Source: Candidatus Methanophagales archaeon
GTDB lineage: Archaea > Halobacteriota > Syntropharchaeia > Alkanophagales > Methanospirareceae
Reading direction: 5' to 3'
DNA: 42,757 nt
Assembly (NCBI GenBank): GCA_014859735.1
Contig: JACUTR010000003.1
Coordinates: forward strand, 1-42,757
Part shown: in pieces, positions 28,645 to 36,406 of the stretch
Layout: each line of letters starts with the position of its first letter
Position numbering within the stretch: position 1 is the stretch's first letter
Notes under the pieces: model-generated
What the model was told of the DNA's origin: nothing
The model's input: only the letters and a program-made list of their open reading frames with translations
Database searches by the model: none
Translations under genes and position numbers: made by a program

Positions 28645-28754
28645 TTCCCCCTGTAGTATGAAGCTGAGAACTTTTTAAGACATAAGGATGTATATAGGAA
28701 TAACAATAAAAAGCCCAACGCGATTCGATCTAGCTATATGGGGGTGAAAAAGGG

Positions 28755-30107
28755 ATGGTAAAAGATGATGAAATGTCTAAATTACCTATTTTTATTATAA
28801 CCGAAACCGAACCTACGCCGCTTCTACGTGATTTTGCCACATTTACACAATACTTAAGAACACATCACATTGTCTTAACCCGGGTCAATGAGTTCATATC
28901 CGGAAGAGACGTATATGAAGTAAACCAAGAGATAACTCGTCCTTTCCCCGATACTACTCCACGAACCGACCAGACTTTGTATCCACTTTTGCATCTCTTT
29001 TACCACCTCGTTTTAGCGGGGAAATTGTTCCAAAAAGTTACTGGAAAAGGCAGTAGATTAGTTTTGAAACCCACTGGGCGTCTTCGGACATACGAGGAAC
29101 TGAAGCTTACAGAAAGATATTTCTTCCTGCTGGAGACTTTCTGGGTAGACGCGGACTGGGAAAAACTCCAGGTAGAATACCTTTTGCATTCATTTTTGTA
29201 TACCGTTCCTAAGGTTTTGGAATATCTGGGTGAGCAGCAGCCAGGGGAAAGAATTCAACTAAAAGGTGCTTCTGATATGGCTCGGATGTTTTTGGATTGG
29301 AACTACTTTTTGCTCTATTTTTCCTACTTCGGCTTCTGGGAGGTAACCCGAGATACCGATTTAGCCGCCCGGGATTGGCCCAAACGTTTTTTCAGAGCAG
29401 AATCAATAACACCTTCTACTTTTGGGGTGACTTTGGCCAGGGTCTTACGTGAAACAAGGGATTTATTTTACTGGAATTTACCAAATCGTCGTAAACACGG
29501 CGAGTGGGAAGCTATACCGGGATCTCCGTTCCCAGGCGAAGACTCACCCACCCTTTTTGAGCTCGAACCGAAGCGCAAAAGGTCAAAAGCCGCCATCAAA
29601 GAAGATAAAGGAAAACCCGGCGACCCTTTCATCCTGCCCTTTGTTCCATTTTTTGCCGAGGGAGAATTGCAAAAAACGCTTCCCCGTGAAGGAGTAAAAT
29701 TTGTGGACGGAACCTATATCTTTAAAGTGGCTTTGGCTAAAGACCGTTGGCGGCGAATTGAGATATCCGCAGACCATACCTTGTTTGACCTTCATCGTGC
29801 TATCCAGAAAGCCTATAATTTCGATGATGACCATCTTTATTCCTTTTTTATGGACGGCAAACCATGGTCGCATGAACGATTTACATCACCGTATGAAGAT
29901 GAAGGTCCATGGGTAGATGATGTTCGTATCGGCGAGTTAGGGCTATTTGTAGGGCAGAACATCCTTTATCTCTTTGATTACGGTGATGAATGGCATTTTC
30001 GAGTCGATTTGGAAGAGATACGGACAGAAGGGCGTAAACCCAGTAAGCCTACAATCATTGAAAAGAAGGGAAAGGCTCCAGAACAATATGGATATTATGA
30101 GGAATGA
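28755..30107 (+). CDS. Protein with C-terminal plasmid pRiA4b ORF-3-like domain
   Basis: YIFKVALAKDRWRRIEISADHTLFDLHRAIQKAYNFDDDHLYSFFMDGKPW...GELGLFVGQNILYLFDYGDEWHFRVDLEEI. Confidence 0.82.
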   Translation: MVKDDEMSKLPIFIITETEPTPLLRDFATFTQYLRTHHIVLTRVNEFISGRDVYEVNQEITRPFPDTTPRTDQTLYPLLHLFYHLVLAGKLFQKVTGKGSRLVLKPTGRLRTYEELKLTERYFFLLETFWVDADWEKLQVEYLLHSFLYTVPKVLEYLGEQQPGERIQLKGASDMARMFLDWNYFLLYFSYFGFWEVTRDTDLAARDWPKRFFRAESITPSTFGVTLARVLRETRDLFYWNLPNRRKHGEWEAIPGSPFPGEDSPTLFELEPKRKRSKAAIKEDKGKPGDPFILPFVPFFAEGELQKTLPREGVKFVDGTYIFKVALAKDRWRRIEISADHTLFDLHRAIQKAYNFDDDHLYSFFMDGKPWSHERFTSPYEDEGPWVDDVRIGELGLFVGQNILYLFDYGDEWHFRVDLEEIRTEGRKPSKPTIIEKKGKAPEQYGYYEE

Positions 30108-30159
30108 TATTTTGATTTCCCGTGCATAAGACTATTTTAAAAGAGGACGCGGCAGGAAA

Positions 30160-31176
30160 ATGAAAGATATTGTATCCGGTTGGATTGAGCTTTCGGGATT
30201 GCCAAAGTTCACGACCTCGCTATTCCCCTTCATTTTGGGATCAGTTGTAGCATGGGTTGAGGGATATGCCTTTAACGGCCCTGTGCTCGCAATCTCATTG
30301 CTTGCGGTGTTTCTGCTCTCAGAGTTCTGCTTCGTGCTCAATGCGAGCAGTATATACGCCGATTTGAATAAAAAAGGGATTGATGTTGGTAGGGTAGAAG
30401 GAACGAGCACGCTCCATTCCACAGCAATCAGCGGGAGGTTTAATGCATTCGTTAAAGGGCATATAACGGTGAAGCAGGCGGATATCGGTGCTTATCTCTG
30501 TGTTGTGGCTGCAATACCCCTCGGCGTGCTCTTACAGGTCCATTTCAAGACCGGTTATCTCACCTTGCCACTCGGTCTCCTTGGCATCTTCATCGCGTAC
30601 TCATATTCGCGTGGACCGCGGCTCTCGTACCATGGATTGGGTGAAATAGCGCTCACTACCGGAGTGGGGTGGCTGACGGTCTTCAGCGGTTATTATTTAC
30701 AAACGCAGCAGGTGAGCTGGCTTCCGACGATTGTCGCTCTTCCCTGGGTGATCGATGTCTTCAAGCTGAAATTAACGCGGAATATCCCGGATTTCGAATG
30801 CGACCAGATGATAAACCGCAGGAATCTGGCAGTTCGACTGGGTAAGCGCGTGACTGCCAGTCTTTATGCACCGTTGACCATCTGCGCATGGCTCGCATTC
30901 ATCCCCCTTCTGGTCCTCGACCTCGGCGTCCCGTACATTTTTTTCGTGCTGTTAGCCTTCCCGATCTTCTTCACGGCAAAGAGTTTGATGTTAATACAAA
31001 CTTTTAAGAAAAGTTTGATCAAAACTGGAAGCGAAGAGGATACTAAGGCTTTTAAGAAAAGTTTGACTAAGGAACAAATCGGTAGGATAACCAAATATGC
31101 CTTCTCGGGCATGATACTGATTCCGGTAGCACTCATTCTGATTTTTGTTCTCACACTTGTGTTACCGCCCCTGTGA
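30160..31176 (+). CDS. UbiA-family prenyltransferase (MenA/DGGGP synthase-like)
   Basis: Multiple TM helices; LPWVIDVFKLKLTRNIPDFECDQMINRRNLAVRLGKR second Asp-rich motif. Confidence 0.82.
   Translation: MKDIVSGWIELSGLPKFTTSLFPFILGSVVAWVEGYAFNGPVLAISLLAVFLLSEFCFVLNASSIYADLNKKGIDVGRVEGTSTLHSTAISGRFNAFVKGHITVKQADIGAYLCVVAAIPLGVLLQVHFKTGYLTLPLGLLGIFIAYSYSRGPRLSYHGLGEIALTTGVGWLTVFSGYYLQTQQVSWLPTIVALPWVIDVFKLKLTRNIPDFECDQMINRRNLAVRLGKRVTASLYAPLTICAWLAFIPLLVLDLGVPYIFFVLLAFPIFFTAKSLMLIQTFKKSLIKTGSEEDTKAFKKSLTKEQIGRITKYAFSGMILIPVALILIFVLTLVLPPL
30997..31017. repeat. Palindromic repeat R3 copy 1, inside prenyltransferase CDS
   Basis: CAAACTTTT-AAG-AAAAGTTTG, 9-bp perfect stem; translated TFKKSLIK. 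Confidence 0.8.
31049..31064. repeat. Palindromic repeat R3 copy 2 (partial), inside prenyltransferase CDS
   Basis: CTTTTAAGAAAAGTTT; translated AFKKSLTK. Confidence 0.75.
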
Positions 31177-31215
31177 CACCACGGTGAAATAGCGAGGCAA
31201 AAAGAGCTGGAGCTA

Positions 31216-32394
31216 TCAGAATCTCTTCATATAGCGATGCTCGACGAACTTCTTTAACCGGTATGCAAAGACCTTAAACACCATTCCACCGAAATACAGC
31301 ACTGCTTTGTCATCACCGAGCGATATAAGAGCTTTTGGGTTCTGTATCGTATTCTTTGGCCTGTATCTCTTCAATTTCTCCCCTTTCATTGTATATAAAG
31401 AATAATATTTCTTTGGTAAAGCGTTCTTTTTGAAAGAAAGGTTTTTTATCGTTCTTATTATATTCTCCGCCGCTGCTCTACCCTGCCCTTCCGCCTCCTC
31501 GACATTCTGGCCGGCACGAACACCCTCGCGCTCGAAGTAGACGGTATCCCCGACTGCAAATACATCATCCATACCCTCTACACGGAGATAAGAGTCCACT
31601 TTGAGCCATCCCTTCACCTTTGGCAGATCGAGTATCTCAAGAAGACGGTTGGGTTTTATCCCTGCCGTCCAGATAATAATATTGTAGGGCAGTTTCTTTC
31701 CATCTTTGAATGTAATCTCCCCCTCGCTCACTTCTTGCACTGCTGTTTCCGTCAATATCTCAACACCGCTATCAGAAAGGAATTTACGTACATAGATGGC
31801 TACGTTCTCTTTTGGAAGAGCAGGCAATATCCGCGGCATCATCTCGACAAGCGATATTCTTGCGCGAGCTCCCCTATCCTTGAAATAGTCAACCAATTCA
31901 CCGGCAACCTCTATCCCGGTCAATCCGGCACCGATAACCGCAATGCTGCTCTCCTTTGAGTAATCAAGCGTATCAAGCGCATTCTTTGTCTCAATCGCAC
32001 CGTTCATGGTATTAACCGTGTATGACCGCTTTTCTGCGCCGGGTATTCCGAAGAATGTCTGTTCAGCACCGATGGCGATCACGAGAAAATCGTACGGTAT
32101 ATCCCGCGCGTCATCTTCGGCGGTTGCTTTAGTCTTCACCTTTTTAGCCTTAACATCAATATTTACAACCTCCGCCTGTATGAATCCCGCACCGAGTTTC
32201 GTTGCGAATTTCTTTAAATCGTGGGATATCGCTTCGGGTGTAACTTTTCCACTCAAGAGCTCGGGATATGCCGGCGGGTAATCAAATTGTGGTGTGTGAT
32301 CAATCATAGTAATATCGAGCTCTTTTGCCTCTTTTCGGAGCGTGCGTGCAACTTCCACGCCACCGAATCCACAGCCCAGCACAACAACGTTCAT
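31216..32394 (-). CDS. FAD-dependent pyridine nucleotide-disulfide oxidoreductase, NDH-2-like
   Basis: MNVVVLGCGFGGVEVARTLRKEAKELDITMIDH; SIAVIGAGLTGIEVAGELVDY; VFAVGDTVYF; C-term hydrophobic/basic tail. Confidence 0.9.
   Translation of the reverse strand: MNVVVLGCGFGGVEVARTLRKEAKELDITMIDHTPQFDYPPAYPELLSGKVTPEAISHDLKKFATKLGAGFIQAEVVNIDVKAKKVKTKATAEDDARDIPYDFLVIAIGAEQTFFGIPGAEKRSYTVNTMNGAIETKNALDTLDYSKESSIAVIGAGLTGIEVAGELVDYFKDRGARARISLVEMMPRILPALPKENVAIYVRKFLSDSGVEILTETAVQEVSEGEITFKDGKKLPYNIIIWTAGIKPNRLLEILDLPKVKGWLKVDSYLRVEGMDDVFAVGDTVYFEREGVRAGQNVEEAEGQGRAAAENIIRTIKNLSFKKNALPKKYYSLYTMKGEKLKRYRPKNTIQNPKALISLGDDKAVLYFGGMVFKVFAYRLKKFVEHRYMKRF
31408..31444 (-). repeat. Palindromic repeat R2 copy 1, in frame in NDH-2-like CDS
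   Basis: tttctttggtaaagcgttctttttgaaagaaaggttt; minus-strand reading NLSFKKNALPKK. Confidence 0.85.
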
Positions 32395-32476
32395 GGTAAG
32401 TAAAACAATATCAGCGTCTACCTATCTATCTCTATGTAATGTAAAAAAACCTTTTCTAACAGATTTGCATCACTCC

Positions 32477-33580
32477 ATGAGGATGACCATCGAAGAGGAG
32501 ATCAAGAACATAGAGGATGAGCTCAGGGAAACACCATATAACAAGGCAACCCAGCACCACATCGGACGGCTCAAAGCGAAACTCGCCCGGCTCAAGGATG
32601 AGCTGCAAAAACAAGCAACAGCAAAATCCGCGGGCAAACGGGAAGGATATGCGGTAAAAAAATCAGGGGATGCTACCATCATAATGGTGGGATTTCCATC
32701 GGTCGGTAAATCAACGCTGCTCAACTGCCTCACGGGCACCACTGCTGAGGTTGCGGCTTATGATTTCACCACGCTTGAAGTGATTCCCGGTACGCTCCGG
32801 TATAAAGGTGCACGACTGCAATTTCTTGATGTCCCGGGGCTTATTCAGGGTGCAGCGGCAGGACGGGGGCATGGCAAGGAGGTATTATCAGTGATGCGAA
32901 ACGCTGACTTGATCCTTATCCTCGTCGATGTCCTTCAACCGCAGCAGTACGATACACTGGTAAAGGAGTTATATGATGCGGGCATTCGAATTAATACCAA
33001 ACCTCCTGAGGTGGGCATTCATAAAGCAAGTAGAGGAGGAATTACCATAGACCGCACCGTTGATCTCGATCTTGATGACAAAATGATCAAAGCGGTGTTA
33101 GCAGAATACAAAATACACAACGCGGAGGTTCTGATACGAGAACGCATCACACTCGATGAGCTTATTGATGCAGTTATGGGAAACCGGAAATACATCCGTG
33201 CACTCACCGTCATAAACAAGATAGATCTGGTGGATTCTGAAGGGCTTCGGAGATGCATGGAGCGATTTCCTGACGCAGTTCCAATCTCTGCCACTGTCGG
33301 CATAAACATTGGTGCACTGAGAGAAAGGATCTACAATGGGCTCGAATTCATGTGCATCTATATGAAGCCGCGGGGTGCGTCACCGGATATGGATAATCCA
33401 CTGGTTATCAAACGGGATTCTACGGTTGCTGATGTCTGTTCGACCATTCATCGTGACTTCATTGAGAAGTTCCGATACGCACGCATCTGGGGCAAGTCCG
33501 TGAAATATGGTGGCCAGCGTGTCGGTCTTTCGCATGTGCTTGCGGACGGAGATGTGGTGAGCATCGTGGCACGGAAATAA
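32477..33580 (+). CDS. DRG/Obg-family GTP-binding protein with C-terminal TGS domain
   Basis: ATIIMVGFPSVGKSTLLNCLTGTTAEVAAYDFTTLEVIPGTLRYKGARLQFLDVPGLIQGAAAGRGHGKEVLSVMRNAD; C-term TGS. Confidence 0.95.
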   Translation: MRMTIEEEIKNIEDELRETPYNKATQHHIGRLKAKLARLKDELQKQATAKSAGKREGYAVKKSGDATIIMVGFPSVGKSTLLNCLTGTTAEVAAYDFTTLEVIPGTLRYKGARLQFLDVPGLIQGAAAGRGHGKEVLSVMRNADLILILVDVLQPQQYDTLVKELYDAGIRINTKPPEVGIHKASRGGITIDRTVDLDLDDKMIKAVLAEYKIHNAEVLIRERITLDELIDAVMGNRKYIRALTVINKIDLVDSEGLRRCMERFPDAVPISATVGINIGALRERIYNGLEFMCIYMKPRGASPDMDNPLVIKRDSTVADVCSTIHRDFIEKFRYARIWGKSVKYGGQRVGLSHVLADGDVVSIVARK

Positions 33581-33607
33581 ACATTTTCCAAATCCCAATT
33601 AAATAAG

Positions 33608-33643
33608 TTTCTTTGGTAAAGCGTTCTTTTTAAAGAAAGGTTT
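33608..33643 (-). repeat. Palindromic repeat R2 copy 2, intergenic upstream of dapB
   Basis: tttctttggtaaagcgttctttttaaagaaaggttt; nearly identical to 31408-31444. Confidence 0.9.
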
Positions 33644-33675
33644 ACTTATAAATATGCACGAGCAATAGATTAACC

Positions 33676-34494
33676 ATGGCAATAAAAGTGGCGGTAGCAG
33701 GCGCACGGGGGAGAATGGGCAGTCAGGTGGTGAGAGGCGTCTTAGAGAACGATAAGATGAAGTTGGTGGCGGGTTTTGACCCAACTGGTGTGGGTGAAGA
33801 GCTCGCACCGGGAATAAAGATATCAAGCCCTGCAGAGATGGAGAACGTGTTAAAGCTGGCTAAGCCTGATGTATTTGTGGATTTCACCAATGCAGCGGCA
33901 GCAGTTGGAAATGTTAAAGTCGCCGCGCGAAACAACGTAAAGCTCGTGGTTGGCACGACGGGATTTTCAGCAGAGCAGTTCACAGAGCTGGAAAAGGTTA
34001 TAAAAGATAACGTACCTGCTATTATATCCCCGAACTTCTCTATTGGTGTGAACGTCTTTTGGAACTTGATTGCTGAAGCGGCACGACAGCTCCAAACATA
34101 TCAGTATCATGTGGAGATCATAGAGCTGCATCACTCGCATAAAAAGGATGCGCCGAGTGGCACGGCAGTTAAAGCTGCGGGAATTATCTCTAAGTACATC
34201 GGTGCAGGTGCAGAGGGAGGAGGAAGAACAACAATCCTCTATGGCAGGCAGGGCATAACCGGCGAGAGGACGGATGAGGAGATAGGAATCCATGCAGTGC
34301 GCGCTGGGGACATCGTTGGCGACCATACCGTTTTATATGCGGGCAAAGGAGAACGCTTGGAGATAATACATCGTGCGCATAGCCGAGAAGCGTTCGCACA
34401 GGGTGCACTAAAAGCCATTGAATGGATTAGTGAGAAAGAAAGAAGCGGGATATATTCAATGGATGAGATGATGCGGGAGCTGGGACAGGAGTAG
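33676..34494 (+). CDS. dapB: 4-hydroxy-tetrahydrodipicolinate reductase
   Basis: IKVAVAGARGRMGSQVVRGVLEND; VGTTGFSAEQF; ELHHSHKKDAPSGTAVKAA. Confidence 0.96.
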   Translation: MAIKVAVAGARGRMGSQVVRGVLENDKMKLVAGFDPTGVGEELAPGIKISSPAEMENVLKLAKPDVFVDFTNAAAAVGNVKVAARNNVKLVVGTTGFSAEQFTELEKVIKDNVPAIISPNFSIGVNVFWNLIAEAARQLQTYQYHVEIIELHHSHKKDAPSGTAVKAAGIISKYIGAGAEGGGRTTILYGRQGITGERTDEEIGIHAVRAGDIVGDHTVLYAGKGERLEIIHRAHSREAFAQGALKAIEWISEKERSGIYSMDEMMRELGQE

Positions 34495-34543
34495 GATTGC
34501 CCTAAAAGCTTTGGTTGTTTGTGATTGTAACCCGGGAGTAGAA

Positions 34544-35569
34544 ATGAGTGAAGATAGAAAGGTGAAGGATTTACGGGTAGGTAACACCGTTGAGACAACT
34601 TTTCTGGCGATGGAGAAGGAATTAAAGGAATTCATCACGAAGGAAGGTTACTATCTCCAGGTGAAATTGGGTGATAGCACGGGCAGTATATGGGCGAAGT
34701 GCTGGGAGAAAGCTGAGGACGTGGCAGCTCGATTTGAACCCGGAGACGTCGTCCGGATAAAAGGTGTGGTAGACTCCTTTAGAGGTCGCTTACAGCTCAT
34801 CATCGAGCCAGATGGAGTTGAACGAGTCACGGAAACCTACGATATCGCGGAGTATATGCCGAGGACGTCGAAAGATATCGACTTGTTAGTTGGTGAGTTC
34901 GTAAAAATGACGGAGAGTCTGGAGAATGGTTATTTAAAGCGCGTGGTTTTTTCCTTCCTCAATGACCCCACTTTTCTCAATTCCTTTAAAAAGGTACCCG
35001 CTGCTAAAATACACCACCATAATTATATCGGCGGGCTGATCGAGCATACTCACTCGGTTATGGCGCTCTGCGAAACTATCGCACGGCTCTACCCCGAACT
35101 TGACCGTGATTTGCTGCTTGCCGGTGCCATTCTGCACGATGCAGGAAAGATAGCTACGTATGAATATGCATTTCGAATAGACGTCACCGAAGAAGGGGGC
35201 CTTGTAGACCATATCGTGTTGGGGTATCGACTGGTGGAAGATAAGATAAAAGGGATAGAAGGTTTCCCAGCGGAACTGGGACTACGATTGCTCCATCTCA
35301 TCTTGAGCCATCATAATTACGGTGAATGGGGCTCCCCGGTGAAGCCCTTGTTCGCAGAAGCGGAGGCGTTGTGTTATGCGGATCTGCTCGATTCGCAGCT
35401 CAAGGAATTTTTGCAGATCCAGAAGCATGAGGAGGCGAAAGGAAAGGAGGGGGTATGGAGTGATTTTGTCAGGAGATTAGACCGGTTCTTGTATCTGGGT
35501 AGAGAGAAAGGAAAAGGTTATTCTAACGAAAAAGAGAAGAAAGAAGAATATGGATATACGCACCGATAG
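34544..35569 (+). CDS. 3'-5' exoribonuclease YhaM-like protein (OB fold plus HD domain)
   Basis: YYLQVKLGDSTGSIWAKCWEKAEDVAARFEPGDVVRIKGVVDSFRGRLQLII; HHHNYIGGLIEHTHSVMALCETIARLYPELDRDLLLAGAILHDAGKI. Confidence 0.9.
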   Translation: MSEDRKVKDLRVGNTVETTFLAMEKELKEFITKEGYYLQVKLGDSTGSIWAKCWEKAEDVAARFEPGDVVRIKGVVDSFRGRLQLIIEPDGVERVTETYDIAEYMPRTSKDIDLLVGEFVKMTESLENGYLKRVVFSFLNDPTFLNSFKKVPAAKIHHHNYIGGLIEHTHSVMALCETIARLYPELDRDLLLAGAILHDAGKIATYEYAFRIDVTEEGGLVDHIVLGYRLVEDKIKGIEGFPAELGLRLLHLILSHHNYGEWGSPVKPLFAEAEALCYADLLDSQLKEFLQIQKHEEAKGKEGVWSDFVRRLDRFLYLGREKGKGYSNEKEKKEEYGYTHR

Positions 35570-36371
35570 CCCGAGTATTTTACGACTCATAAAACTACCT
35601 GATTTGCTCTCTGTCCTCAATGCGTTACTCGGCTTCTCAGCCATTTTATTGGTGCTTGGCGGCGTCAGTGTCACCGAACGAGCACTTAAAAATGCACTTG
35701 TACTGATCTTACTCGCGGCAGTTGTTGATGGATTGGATGGTATGGTGGCGAGAACTATAGAGTGTTCCCCTTTAGGCGTATATCTCGATTCTCTTGCCGA
35801 TATGCTCTCCTTTGGCGTCGCCCCGGCAATCGTTGTCTATGTACTTATTACGGATTATTCAGCGGTGAGCGCTCCGCATGGTGATGTTGTATTGGCACTC
35901 TGCGGTGCGTATGTAATAAGTGGGATGTTAAGGCTCGCGCGGTTCAACGCAAACCTTTTCTTAGAAAGAAAAGCTTTACCAAAAGAAGAAACCAATTCTT
36001 CTTTTAGCACAGGTTCTCTTGTGGAAAAAGAAAGAGTGACAAATACCGATTTCATCGGATTCCCTATTACGGGAGCTGCGACTTTTTTAGCTTCATTCGT
36101 GCTCCTGGCTATCGAGTTAGAAGTTCCACCCTATTCAAGCGCATCCCTTCTGATTGCTTTAATGGGCATATTATGCTTTTTGATGACCAGCAGAATAAGG
36201 TATAGGAGTATAAGGGATAAACGACTAGTACTACCCGTGGGGATCGTGTTTCTCACGTTCTTCTTCTTCTCTATCCTCGCTTTGCAGTTCATTTACCTCG
36301 CACTCGCGGTGGTAGCAGTAACCACAGTTTATATGTGCAGTCCTTTATTATATCTAGATAAACGTACATAA
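35550..36371 (+). CDS. pssA: CDP-diacylglycerol-serine O-phosphatidyltransferase family (archaetidylserine synthase-like)
   Basis: DGLDGMVARTIECSPLGVYLDSLADMLSFGVAPA (CDP-alcohol phosphotransferase motif). Confidence 0.92.
   Translation: MDIRTDSPSILRLIKLPDLLSVLNALLGFSAILLVLGGVSVTERALKNALVLILLAAVVDGLDGMVARTIECSPLGVYLDSLADMLSFGVAPAIVVYVLITDYSAVSAPHGDVVLALCGAYVISGMLRLARFNANLFLERKALPKEETNSSFSTGSLVEKERVTNTDFIGFPITGAATFLASFVLLAIELEVPPYSSASLLIALMGILCFLMTSRIRYRSIRDKRLVLPVGIVFLTFFFFSILALQFIYLALAVVAVTTVYMCSPLLYLDKRT
35951..35987 (+). repeat. Palindromic repeat R2 copy 3 (diverged), in frame in pssA
   Basis: aaaccttttcttagaaagaaaagctttaccaaaagaa; translated NLFLERKALPKE. Confidence 0.75.
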
Positions 36372-36406
36372 ACCTAAGTTCGATATGTATGGGGGGATAT
36401 GAGAAG

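Noticed and set aside
33599-33826. Minus ORF 33599-33826 ending ISKPFFKKNALPKKLI
   Set aside because: Antisense to dapB start; its tail is just the R2 repeat read on the minus strand.
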